Source of the DNA: an uncultured Prevotellaceae bacterium | GTDB lineage: Bacteria; Bacteroidota; Bacteroidia; Bacteroidales; Bacteroidaceae | Direction: 5' to 3' | Assembly (NCBI GenBank): GCA_902770635.1 | Contig: CACXTX010000001.1 | Location: 1-64,000, forward strand | Length of the DNA stretch: 64,000 nt | Shown: positions 51,462-58,963 of the stretch, in pieces | Layout: each line of letters begins with the position of its first letter | Numbering within the stretch: the stretch's first letter is position 1 | Program-made: the position numbers and the translations under genes | Notes under the pieces: model-generated | What the model saw: the letters and a program-made list of their open reading frames with translations, nothing else | What the model was told of the DNA's origin: nothing | Database searches by the model: none

Positions 51462-52283
51462 ATGAAAAGACTCGTTCTTATGCTGTTGACAATGGTTGCC
51501 CTTACCCTGCAAGGCAAGGTTATCAAGGTGTTGGCCATTGGCAACAGCTTCTCTGAGGATGCCGTAGAACAATATCTCTACGAACTGGCAGCGTCACAGG
51601 GTGACTCGCTGGTCATCGGCAATGCCTATATAGGAGGATGTAGTCTTGAAATGCATTTGGACAACTTGAAGACCTCACGTCGCAGCTATGCCTATCGGAA
51701 AGTGGTAGGCGGAGTTAAGACTGAGGAGAAAAAAGTGAGCCTACAACGCATCATTCTGGACGAACCCTGGGACATCATCACCCTGCAACAGGCAAGTCTG
51801 CTGTCGGGCATTGCAGACTCCTACAAGAACCTGCCCATCATCAAGCGCCAGGTAAAACTACTTGCCACTAATCCAAAAGTAGATATCTGGTGGCACATGA
51901 CATGGGCCTACAGCAAGAATTTCAAGAATGCCCAGTTTGAGATTTATGGCAGCGACCAGCTGCGTATGTACAACGACATAGTAAACTGTGTCAGCAATGA
52001 AATACCCAAAGCAAACATCAGTCAGATTATCCCTTCAGGAATAGCCATCCGACTGATGCGTTATCGCAAGGGCGACATCATGAACCGCGACGGACAACAT
52101 CTTTCCTACACCTTGGGACGCTACACAGCAGCCTGTACCTGGTGTGAGATGCTGACCGGCCGAATTGTTGACGGCAATAAATACTGGCCTTCCACCATCA
52201 CCATGGAAGATGCCAAACTCTGTCAACAAGAAGCGCATGAGGCCGTATTCATGCAGAAATTAAGAAGATATGCCGCCTTCTAA
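51462..52283 (+). CDS. DUF4886 (SGNH-like) secreted protein
   Basis: 273 residues, with a signal peptide. VLAIGNSFSEDAVEQYLYELA is an SGNH-hydrolase-like first block with the Gly-Asn-Ser-Phe-Ser nucleophile region, and RDGQHLSYTLGRY supplies the later Asp/His block. DUF4886 proteins are exported Bacteroidetes proteins, probably esterases on glycans; the substrate is unknown. A terminator stem begins within its last codons and the stop codon sits in the loop. Confidence 0.8.
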   Translation: MKRLVLMLLTMVALTLQGKVIKVLAIGNSFSEDAVEQYLYELAASQGDSLVIGNAYIGGCSLEMHLDNLKTSRRSYAYRKVVGGVKTEEKKVSLQRIILDEPWDIITLQQASLLSGIADSYKNLPIIKRQVKLLATNPKVDIWWHMTWAYSKNFKNAQFEIYGSDQLRMYNDIVNCVSNEIPKANISQIIPSGIAIRLMRYRKGDIMNRDGQHLSYTLGRYTAACTWCEMLTGRIVDGNKYWPSTITMEDAKLCQQEAHEAVFMQKLRRYAAF

Positions 52284-52302
52284 ACGAAGGTGGCATTTTT
52301 AT
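52269..52302 (+). terminator. Terminator overlapping the DUF4886 stop codon
   Basis: ATGCCGCCTTC and GAAGGTGGCAT pair over 11 bp (one G-U); the TAA stop is in the TAAAC loop. TTTTTAT follows. Confidence 0.85.
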
Positions 52303-52332
52303 AACTGATTGGGTTGTCTCTGCAACTATTTG

Positions 52333-52340
52333 TATCTTTG
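52333..52340 (+). promoter_or_regulatory. -7 box of the GNAT-zinc ribbon gene
   Basis: TATCTTTG, 30 nt before ATG 52370. Confidence 0.65.
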
Positions 52341-52369
52341 TAACGTCAAATGGATAAATAGTTAAAGAA

Positions 52370-53251
52370 ATGAATATCAGATTAGAAACCCCAAAAGATG
52401 AGCGCGAGGTAGAGAACCTTACGCGTGAAGCATTCTGGAACGTCTATCGTCCTGGATGCACAGAGCATTACGTGCTCAATCAGTATAGAACGAATCCCGA
52501 CTTTATCCCAGAGTTGGATTTCGTGATGGAAGAAGGCGATCAGATTATCGGCCATGTGATGTTTTCTAAGGCAGAGATTATGCTTGACGATGGAACGTCG
52601 TTCCCTTCGTGGACTTTCGGTCCCATCAGCATTCATCCCGACTACAAGCGTAAGGGCTATGGTCTGAAACTGTTGCAATATGCGATTGAAAAGGCCAAGG
52701 AGATGGGCATAGGTCTTCTGCAAATGGAAGGAAATATCGAGTTCTACCGTTACGCAGGCTTCGACCTTGCCAGCAAGATAAATATTCACTATCATGCAGA
52801 GCCTCGCGATGCCGAGGTTCCTTACTTCCTCGCTCAAGAACTGATACCTGGCTATTGGGGCAATCGTGAGGGAACTTATTGCCCGCCCAAGGGCTATTTC
52901 GTTGCCGACGAGAATCCCGAGGCTTTTGAGGCTTACGAAGCCACCTTCCCTCAGAAGGGAAAAGCATTCCAGCCAGGACAACTGCCTCAATTTTGTCAGA
53001 GTTGCGGTATGCCGTTGACCCGTATCGAGGATTGCGGCACGAATGCTGACGGCAGCACAAACTTCGACTACTGCCAATACTGCTACAAGGACGGACAATT
53101 TCTGCAGGAATACACCATGGACGAGATGATTGAGCATTGTTCGCAGTTCGTTGATGAGGTCAATAAGCAGATGCCGAAGCCCATGACCAAGGAAGAGTAC
53201 AAGCAAATGATGCACGGCTTCTTTCCGATGCTGAAACGTTGGAGGAAGTAA
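52370..53251 (+). CDS. GNAT acetyltransferase fused to a zinc-ribbon domain
   Basis: 293 residues. Residues 1-160 are a GNAT fold with the acetyl-CoA site SIHPDYKRKGYGLKLLQYAIEK. Residues about 205-293 are a zinc-ribbon domain (FCQSCGMPL, then DYCQYCYKDG; four Cys in two CxxC pairs) with a helical tail (MDEMIEHCSQFVDEVNKQ, FPMLKRWRK). The same zinc-ribbon domain is at the N-terminus of the protein encoded at 55588. The acetyl acceptor is unknown. Confidence 0.85.
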   Translation: MNIRLETPKDEREVENLTREAFWNVYRPGCTEHYVLNQYRTNPDFIPELDFVMEEGDQIIGHVMFSKAEIMLDDGTSFPSWTFGPISIHPDYKRKGYGLKLLQYAIEKAKEMGIGLLQMEGNIEFYRYAGFDLASKINIHYHAEPRDAEVPYFLAQELIPGYWGNREGTYCPPKGYFVADENPEAFEAYEATFPQKGKAFQPGQLPQFCQSCGMPLTRIEDCGTNADGSTNFDYCQYCYKDGQFLQEYTMDEMIEHCSQFVDEVNKQMPKPMTKEEYKQMMHGFFPMLKRWRK

Positions 53252-53348
53252 AAAGTTAAGGACGGACGTCACCTTTTTGTTCCTGAACTGTTATATATAT
53301 GAATCGGTTCAGAAAACAAAATGTCTAACAATAAAAACAAGTAAGAAA

Positions 53349-53804
53349 ATGTATCATTTAGTTCCAATCTTAGTACCTATAGCATGTGGATGCGTACTTC
53401 CCATTATGATTGTCTGGCTGATTGTCCGTCAGAAGATGGCCGAGAGCCAGAACCGTACACAAATTATCCTCGCAGCCATTGAGAAGAACCCCGACATGGA
53501 TATCGAGGAGCTGATGAAGAAGATTTCTCCCAAGAAGAAACTGCTGAAGGAGAAGCTTCTCACGAAACTGCTATGGGGAAGCCTCACTGTCATGATTGGC
53601 TTCGGATTTATTGGCTTCGGCGCCTGGCTCGGTTATGTAGGAGGTGGTGGTTCTGACGACCCTATGGCTTCAGTGATAATCGGTCTGATTTTGCTGGCCA
53701 TTGGTATTGCCTTCCTCGTCAACTATGGCATGGGTAAGAAGATGCTTGTCAAAGAGATGGAGGCTGAGGAGAAGATGTTGGTATCACAGGCAGAAAACAA
53801 GTGA
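53349..53804 (+). CDS. DUF6249-like membrane protein
   Basis: 151 residues from ATG 53349. An N-terminal membrane segment (LVPILVPIACGCVLPIMIVWLIV), a Lys-rich cytoplasmic region (KKISPKKKLLKEKLL), and two more hydrophobic segments (LTVMIGFGFIGFGAWLGYVG; SVIIGLILLAIGIAFLVNYG). It overlaps the sigma factor gene by 4 nt and so is part of a three-gene unit. Small membrane proteins of this sort often accompany ECF sigma factors in Bacteroidetes; the function is unknown. Confidence 0.75.
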   Translation: MYHLVPILVPIACGCVLPIMIVWLIVRQKMAESQNRTQIILAAIEKNPDMDIEELMKKISPKKKLLKEKLLTKLLWGSLTVMIGFGFIGFGAWLGYVGGGGSDDPMASVIIGLILLAIGIAFLVNYGMGKKMLVKEMEAEEKMLVSQAENK

Positions 53805-54283
53805 CCCGCGAAGTATTCATCACCCAGGTAGAACGTGAGCAGGAGGCCCTTCGTAGCTTCTTGCTCGCCCTCTGCTGTGGCAACAAGAGTAATGCCGACG
53901 ATCTGGCACAGGATGCCATCGTCAAGGCCTACCTCTCGTCAGCAGGCTATCAAGAGCAGGGGAAGTTTCGTTCGTGGCTCTTCAAGATAGCCCACAACAC
54001 GTTCCTCAACCATAAGGCTAGCTGTCGCACGATGGAGAAACTCGACGATGCCCGCGCGCTCATCAGCAGCTCCACAGCCGACAATGCCTTCGAACATCAG
54101 GAACTCTACCTTGCCCTGCGCACCCTGCCACCCAAGGAACGTTCTGCCATCACGCTGTTCTATCTCAATGGTTACAGCATCAAAGAGGTAGCCGTGATTA
54201 CAGAGACCTCGGAGGATGCCGTGAAGAAGCAACTCTCACGAGGACGCGACAAACTGAGACAGGAATTGAAAATGGATGATTAA
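53801..54283 (+). CDS. ECF-type RNA polymerase sigma factor
   Basis: 160 residues from GTG 53801 (overlap GTGA). Region 2: ADDLAQDAIVKAYLSSAGYQ and FRSWLFKIAHNTFLNHK. Region 4: LPPKERSAITLFYLNGYSIKEVAVITETSEDAVKKQLSRGRDKLRQ, a full helix-turn-helix. It directs transcription of an unknown regulon. The following membrane protein is its likely anti-sigma factor. Confidence 0.92.
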   Translation: MTREVFITQVEREQEALRSFLLALCCGNKSNADDLAQDAIVKAYLSSAGYQEQGKFRSWLFKIAHNTFLNHKASCRTMEKLDDARALISSSTADNAFEHQELYLALRTLPPKERSAITLFYLNGYSIKEVAVITETSEDAVKKQLSRGRDKLRQELKMDD

Positions 54284-54295
54284 GAATTGATAGTT

Positions 54296-54712
54296 ATGGA
54301 AAAAGATAAAAAACTGGAGGAACTGTTCCTCGCTCAGAAGCCGACATTTGACGATAAGGCTGAATTTATGGCTACAGTGACACGTCGTCTGGATGCCGTG
54401 GAGTTTGTCCGTCAGCATCAGGAGGCCACCCTTCGTCGTTATAAACTGGCGATGGTTGCCGCCTTCGTTGTGGGCATTGTCAGTGGTGCCGTCTCTATTG
54501 CGTTCGTTCTTTCCACACCTGTCGACGTTCCTCTTTTCACTTTCAGCGTAGAGAGTAGCATTCTGTTGTGGATAGCCGAGAACTCCCGCCTCATCGCAAC
54601 TACAGCCCTCGCGCTGCTGATGAGTTTTGGCATCATGAGCATCATCAGTAATGTGCAGGACATACTTGCCCTTCGTCACTACCGGGATGCAATCCACACT
54701 TTGTGCGAGTGA
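54296..54712 (+). CDS. Putative anti-sigma factor, two-segment membrane protein
   Basis: 138 residues from ATG 54296. A short cytoplasmic N-terminus (LEELFLAQKPTFDDKAEFMATVTRRLD) precedes two membrane segments (LAMVAAFVVGIVSGAVSIAFVL; LIATTALALLMSFGIMSIIS). It lies 12 nt after the sigma gene. The N-terminal helices before a membrane segment fit an anti-sigma factor, but no zinc motif is present. The last 34 nt overlap the convergent HU-like gene. Confidence 0.65.
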   Translation: MEKDKKLEELFLAQKPTFDDKAEFMATVTRRLDAVEFVRQHQEATLRRYKLAMVAAFVVGIVSGAVSIAFVLSTPVDVPLFTFSVESSILLWIAENSRLIATTALALLMSFGIMSIISNVQDILALRHYRDAIHTLCE

Positions 54713-55329
54713 CTGCCGCGAGTGGTGATGCCAGAATTGACGTCAGCCACCATCCGCTTCAGGTCATTTGAAGCCGATGCCCTGCATTGACCTGTGGCTA
54801 TGGCATAGTCGCTGAGCGTCATATATCCTTGTCGACTGATGATGGCTTTGGCTTTTTCCAGTCGCTCTTCGCGGCTGTACTTGCTTTTCCGTGGAACTAC
54901 GACGTCTGCATTGACTCTATCGAAGGTTGCCTCGCGGTTCATTTCCTTCAGCAATTCAGGGTCTGGCTTGAAGTTGATGCCCTTGATGCACACATGCCTG
55001 TATTTCGTCTGGGTCTCTTCACCTTCCTGTTTATTCTTGGCAATAGCCTCCTCTGACGGGGTTGATGTGTCGAAACCCAAGGACAGAGAGAATACTCCCA
55101 ATCCGTCAATCTTAATATTGTGGCCCAAAGGCATCCAACTCTGCATCGTTGATGTGAGTGCGTCGAAGACTGCTCGGATGAGGCCTTCGCTGATGTTGCC
55201 AGCATAGGTGCGCATGTGTTTGATAACGGTCTCGTAGTCGTGCAGCGAATAAGTCTGCATCTTTGGATAGACGATCTTTTTACCGTCTGTCATTTCATCA
55301 GGAAGTTCCTGTAAAACAAAATTTGCCAT
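54679..55329 (-). CDS. HU-like (HU-HIG type) DNA-binding protein with C-terminal helix-turn-helix
   Basis: 216 residues. Residues 1-125 are an HU-like fold of the Bacteroidetes histone-like type (YSLHDYETVIKHMRTYAGNI, LGHNIKIDGLGVFSLSLGF, KGINFKPDPELL). The rest is a short helical module (GYMTLSDYAIATGQCRASASNDLKRMVAD) that looks like a helix-turn-helix, and the protein ends ...HSHKVWIASR. It probably binds DNA and organises chromatin or regulates genes. The end overlaps the anti-sigma gene antisense by 34 nt. Promoter: minus TATTTTTG at plus 55444-55451, with a 108-nt leader. Confidence 0.82.
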   Translation of the reverse strand: MANFVLQELPDEMTDGKKIVYPKMQTYSLHDYETVIKHMRTYAGNISEGLIRAVFDALTSTMQSWMPLGHNIKIDGLGVFSLSLGFDTSTPSEEAIAKNKQEGEETQTKYRHVCIKGINFKPDPELLKEMNREATFDRVNADVVVPRKSKYSREERLEKAKAIISRQGYMTLSDYAIATGQCRASASNDLKRMVADVNSGITTRGSHSHKVWIASR

Positions 55330-55374
55330 ATACTTTATCTATTTTATATTCATGCCCTGCGAATTCATGTTCTC

Positions 55375-55428
55375 CGTACGCGAACATATGTTTATGGACT
55401 ATGTACTTATATTCATCGAACGCGAACA
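55375..55428. promoter_or_regulatory. Two CGnACGCGAACA sites in the HU-like gene leader
   Basis: CGTACGCGAACA (55375-55386) and CGAACGCGAACA (55417-55428) are in the same orientation, 42 bp apart, about four helical turns. Candidate operator or RNA element in the leader of the HU-like gene. Confidence 0.4.
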
Positions 55429-55443
55429 AAACTTTTCACATTG

Positions 55444-55553
55444 CAAAAATACTTCTTTCTACTGATTCCACCAAATAAATCCTTGCAATTCGTCACATTT
55501 CAATGCAATTTATCCCAATAATTTGGCAGATACCGCAACTATGAGTATTTTTG
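55444..55553. promoter_or_regulatory. Divergent -7 boxes of HU-like and zinc ribbon-PPOX genes
   Basis: Minus TATTTTTG (55444-55451) and plus TATTTTTG (55546-55553). Confidence 0.6.
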
Positions 55554-55587
55554 CAGCATCAAAACAACATAAATAACAAAGGATAAA

Positions 55588-56319
55588 ATGGAACAGAGAT
55601 TTTGCCAGAGCTGCGGTATGCCGCTCACAGAGGAAGTGCTAGGCACGAATGCCGACGGCACGAAGAATGAAGATTACTGCATGTACTGCTACAAGGACGG
55701 CAAGTTTTTGCAGGATTGTACGATGGAAGAGATGATTGAGCATTGCGCTCAGTTTGTGAATGCTGTAAATGAAGGGTTGGAAAAACCTATTACCAAAGAG
55801 GAATACATCGGCATGATGAAATCGTATTTTCCCCAGCTTAAGCGTTGGCGCCAAACGCTGGATGTGAATAACGATGAAGCGATGAATGCTAATCCCGCTT
55901 TAGCCGGCGTTAAAGAACTCATTGCACAGATGGCCGACAAACAGCCCATTGCTTACATCTCGTCAGTAGACCAAGAAGGTTTCCCTTGGACCAAGGCCAT
56001 GTTGAAGCCACGTAAACGCGAGGGTATCAAAACCTTCTTCTTTACAACCAACACATTCTCAATACGTGTGGCTCAATACAAGGCTAACCCCAAGGCCTCG
56101 ATCTATTTCTGTGACGCTAAGGGTTTCAAAGGCATGATGCTGCGTGGTACAATGGAAGTACTAACCGACCCTGCCTCTAAGGAGATGATCTGGCGCAATG
56201 GCGACGAGCAGTACTATCCCGGTGGTGTGACCGACCCGAACTACTGCGTTCTGAAGTTTACCGCCACCGATGGTCGATTCTATAGCGATTTTTATCCACG
56301 CAGTTTTGTAATTGAGTGA
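55588..56319 (+). CDS. Zinc-ribbon domain fused to a pyridoxamine-phosphate-oxidase-like flavin domain
   Basis: 243 residues. Residues 1-85 are the zinc ribbon plus helices (FCQSCGMPL, DYCMYCYKDG, MEEMIEHCAQFVNAVNEG, FPQLKRWRQ), a paralogue of the C-terminal part of the 52370 protein. Residues 100-243 resemble the split-barrel PPOX family (PIAYISSVDQEGFPWTKAML, SIYFCDAKGFKGMMLRGTMEV). The family binds FMN or F420-like cofactors and reduces or oxidises small molecules. Its stop overlaps the next start by 1 nt. Confidence 0.82.
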   Translation: MEQRFCQSCGMPLTEEVLGTNADGTKNEDYCMYCYKDGKFLQDCTMEEMIEHCAQFVNAVNEGLEKPITKEEYIGMMKSYFPQLKRWRQTLDVNNDEAMNANPALAGVKELIAQMADKQPIAYISSVDQEGFPWTKAMLKPRKREGIKTFFFTTNTFSIRVAQYKANPKASIYFCDAKGFKGMMLRGTMEVLTDPASKEMIWRNGDEQYYPGGVTDPNYCVLKFTATDGRFYSDFYPRSFVIE

Positions 56320-56957
56320 TGAAACAGGAAATCAATCCCAAGGACACCAATAGAGCCATCGCCTTCGAATTGTGGACGAAGTCACCCATGCCGATGGTGA
56401 CGCTCACCAAGACCTTCGACGTGACGCGACTGCGCAAGGTGAGCCGGAAGCGCGGCATGAAGTTCAATATGCTGCTGTGCTGGTGCATCGGCCAGGCTGC
56501 ATCAAAGATTGAGGAATTTTACATGTTGCCCCAAAGCGACGGTACGTCGGGAATGGGATGGAAACTGTACAAATACGACCGTATGGCCATCAACGTGATT
56601 GTGGATAACGTCAAGGGCGGACTCAGCTTCTGCGACGTGGCTGTCTGCGACGACTTGGAGGCGTTTAATGCCAACTACCAGCACCTGACGGAGACCATCA
56701 GCCAGACTTGTCAGGACATTCTGGACGATGAAGCCGCCATCGTCGGCACATCGGCTGTAACAGGCACAGAACTTGACAGCATCGTCAACCAATACAGCGG
56801 CATCTTCACCAATCCTTTCCTCGCCTGGGGGCGCTACCGTAAAGGCTGGCTGAAAACCACGCTGCCCATCTCCTTCCAGTTCCACCACGCCCAGATGGAC
56901 GGCAAGCACGCCGCCCGGTTCCTGGAAGAACTACAACGGACAATCAATACAATCTAA
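56319..56957 (+). CDS. Chloramphenicol-acetyltransferase-like protein
   Basis: 212 residues from ATG 56319 (TGATG overlap); an in-frame GTG lies directly upstream. The CAT signature is FQFHHAQMDGKHAARF, with catalytic HHxxxDG present, and the substrate-side strand LPISFQ before it. N-terminal FELWTKSPMPMVTLTKTFDVT fits the CAT fold. It may acetylate chloramphenicol, but many such homologues in Bacteroidetes act on unknown alcohols, so resistance cannot be claimed. Confidence 0.8.
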   Translation: MKQEINPKDTNRAIAFELWTKSPMPMVTLTKTFDVTRLRKVSRKRGMKFNMLLCWCIGQAASKIEEFYMLPQSDGTSGMGWKLYKYDRMAINVIVDNVKGGLSFCDVAVCDDLEAFNANYQHLTETISQTCQDILDDEAAIVGTSAVTGTELDSIVNQYSGIFTNPFLAWGRYRKGWLKTTLPISFQFHHAQMDGKHAARFLEELQRTINTI

Positions 56958-56964
56958 CGGGAAC

Positions 56965-57023
56965 AATAACCCAGCCTTATTGGGCGATAACCCGGCATTA
57001 TTCCAAAATAACCCACCCTTATT
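56965..57023 (-). repeat. 21-bp-period repeat, AATAAnnnnGGGTTATT type
   Basis: On the minus strand AATAAGGGTGGGTTATTTTG, AATAATGCCGGGTTATCGCC and AATAAGGCTGGGTTATTGTT are three units spaced by 21 nt. Same family as 23498-23552. Confidence 0.8.
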
Positions 57024-57031
57024 CAAAAATA

Positions 57032-57061
57032 CTTCCGGAGTATTTCGAAATACTCCGGAAG
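57032..57061. terminator. Perfect 30-bp palindrome between convergent genes
   Basis: CTTCCGGAGTATTTC and GAAATACTCCGGAAG are exact reverse complements with no loop. TATTTTT follows on the minus strand, so it probably ends the DUF5020 transcript. Confidence 0.7.
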
Positions 57062-57086
57062 AAAACAAAATTAGTCCGAAAGAAAA

Positions 57087-57833
57087 TTAGAGATTCCACT
57101 TCACAGCCAGCGTGGGATTGACGAAGAATGTCTTGTCGTTATTCTTGTAGAAATTTACAATAAAATTATTACTGATTTCTATTTCTGTTCCTACAGAAAG
57201 ATGCTTGTTGAAGTTATACCAGAGCTGGGGTTCGGTCAGCAAAACGAGCATACCATGTCCCTTCTTGTCAGGACCATAGCTGTCACCCTTCTCACCACGC
57301 CAGAGGTCAATAAAACCAGAGAATGTCATCTTATTGTCGAGGAAGTTCAACCCCCATACACCTGTCAGCTGGAAGCTTGCGAACGAGTGAGTGCCATCAT
57401 AACTCTTGATGAACTGCTTATACAGGGCCTGCACAGACCATGTCTTTGAGAAGTCAGCATTATGGCCATTGTATGCAAAGCCAAACAAGCCTGCCTGCTG
57501 GTAGCTTCCATTTCCATTTGCAGGAGCATGCCAAAGGCCACCATTATACTCAACATGAGCAGCAAATGGCGACTCTTTGCCTAACTTTATTTCACGCGAA
57601 ATCTCTGTGTAGATACTACGTGTGACATTACTTGTCAAATCGACATCGAAGAAGTAGTACCACGATCCCCAACTATCAGCCTTGAAGTGCTCAAGCGTAA
57701 CTGTCACTTTTTGGCGATCACTCTCTTCATCAGAGTAAATGTTACGACCGAAGTCGTAGTGCAACTGAATGTTCTGTGCACTGACCATCGTTACGAAAGT
57801 CAGGCCCAGGATTGAAAGAATAAATTTTCTCAT
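57087..57833 (-). CDS. DUF5020 family outer-membrane-like protein
   Basis: 248 residues with a signal peptide (LGLTFVTMVSAQ). The body is alternating beta (NIQLHYDFGRNIYSDEESDR, WGSWYYFFDVDLTS, VNPTLAVKWNL) with a terminal aromatic-rich strand, like nucleoside-channel (Tsx)-type barrels. DUF5020 is a Bacteroidetes family of unknown function, probably a small outer-membrane channel. It overlaps lpxB by 4 nt. Confidence 0.8.
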   Translation of the reverse strand: MRKFILSILGLTFVTMVSAQNIQLHYDFGRNIYSDEESDRQKVTVTLEHFKADSWGSWYYFFDVDLTSNVTRSIYTEISREIKLGKESPFAAHVEYNGGLWHAPANGNGSYQQAGLFGFAYNGHNADFSKTWSVQALYKQFIKSYDGTHSFASFQLTGVWGLNFLDNKMTFSGFIDLWRGEKGDSYGPDKKGHGMLVLLTEPQLWYNFNKHLSVGTEIEISNNFIVNFYKNNDKTFFVNPTLAVKWNL

Positions 57834-58963
57834 TGTTTATTATGTTTTAACAAGTTAAACATTTGTCGTGCAGCCTCGTCAGCGGCCTTGCTCTCACCCA
57901 ACAGACGATGCACCTCCTCATAGTCGCCAAGCATTTGCTGACGCTTCGTGCCATGAGGAAGGATAGCCTCCAACTCGCGACGGATATTATCGACACTGAA
58001 GGTCTCAGCCACCAACTCCCGAACTACCTCACGGTTAGCAATCAGGTTGACCAGCGATACATATTTCACTTGAAGGATATGGCGCTTCAGGAAGCCTATC
58101 AGCTGAGGCAATGGCGTCTCATAACACACCACCTGAGGAACTCTGAACATACAGGTTTCCAGCGTGGCAGTACCACTGGTGACAAGGGCTGCAGTAGCCC
58201 GAGCCAGCAACGGATAGGTCTCGTTCATCACCAAGCGGACAGCGCTGCCTTCGAGGAACTGGGCGTAATAGTCTGGTTCAATAGAAGGAGCACCAGCCAG
58301 CACAATGTCGTACCGATCAGCCAGGTGTGCCGTCGCCTGAATCATGGCAGGCAGGTTATCCTTGATTTCCTGCTGGCGCGAACCTGCCAACAAAGCAATC
58401 ACGGGCTTATCCCATTTCTCATTTCTAATTTCTGATTTCTCATGGGCGAGAAACGCTATAACCTCCTGAGCCGTAGGATTGCCTACATAGTGAATAGGAT
58501 AGTGATGTTTCTTTTCGAAGAAATCCACTTCGAAAGGCAGGATGGAGAACAGTTCGTCCACATCGCGTTTGATGTTCTTGATTCGATACTCCTTCCAAGC
58601 CCATATCTTGGGCGAGATATAATAATAGACCGGACAGATACGATGAGCCTTCACGTACTGGGCAATCTTCAGGTTAAAGCCAGGATAGTCCACAAGGATG
58701 ACCACATCAGGCTTCCACTGGCTGATGTCCTGCTTACACATCTTCATATTACGAAGGATGGTAGGCAGATGCAACAATACAGGAACAAAACCCATATAGG
58801 CCAGTTCCCGATAATGCTTGACACGCTGACCCCCAACGGCGGTCATCAAGTCGCCCCCAAAGAAACGGAACTCCGCTTGAACATCTTGCTGTTTCAATGC
58901 CTGCATCAAGTGTGAGGCATGCAGATCGCCACTGGCCTCGCCTGCTATCAGATAGTATCTCAT
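57830..58963 (-). CDS. lpxB: Lipid-A-disaccharide synthase
   Basis: 377 residues. The N-terminal signature is YLIAGEASGDLHASHLMQAL; later motifs are VILVDYPGFNLKIAQY, YYYISPKIWAWKEYRIK and ALLAGSRQQEIKDNLPAM. It condenses UDP-2,3-diacylglucosamine and lipid X in lipid A synthesis at the inner membrane. A short insert before the GSRQQEI motif (HEKSEIRNEKWDKP) comes from the heptamer array at 58414-58441. It overlaps surE by 4 nt. Confidence 0.95.
   Translation of the reverse strand: MRYYLIAGEASGDLHASHLMQALKQQDVQAEFRFFGGDLMTAVGGQRVKHYRELAYMGFVPVLLHLPTILRNMKMCKQDISQWKPDVVILVDYPGFNLKIAQYVKAHRICPVYYYISPKIWAWKEYRIKNIKRDVDELFSILPFEVDFFEKKHHYPIHYVGNPTAQEVIAFLAHEKSEIRNEKWDKPVIALLAGSRQQEIKDNLPAMIQATAHLADRYDIVLAGAPSIEPDYYAQFLEGSAVRLVMNETYPLLARATAALVTSGTATLETCMFRVPQVVCYETPLPQLIGFLKRHILQVKYVSLVNLIANREVVRELVAETFSVDNIRRELEAILPHGTKRQQMLGDYEEVHRLLGESKAADEAARQMFNLLKHNKQ
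58414..58441 (-). repeat. Heptamer array ATTTCTC-type x4 inside lpxB
   Basis: ATTTCTC, ATTTCTA, ATTTCTG, ATTTCTC: 28 nt on the plus strand; translated on the minus strand as EKSEIRNEK. Confidence 0.92.

Noticed and set aside
54679..55329. Phage or integrative element marker (HU-like protein)
   Set aside because: No integrase, transposase, relaxase or attachment repeats are nearby; this HU type is common on Bacteroidetes chromosomes.
56319..56957. Chloramphenicol resistance gene
   Set aside because: The HHxxxDG motif shows a CAT-like fold only. Such homologues are common in Bacteroidetes chromosomes and there is no mobile context.
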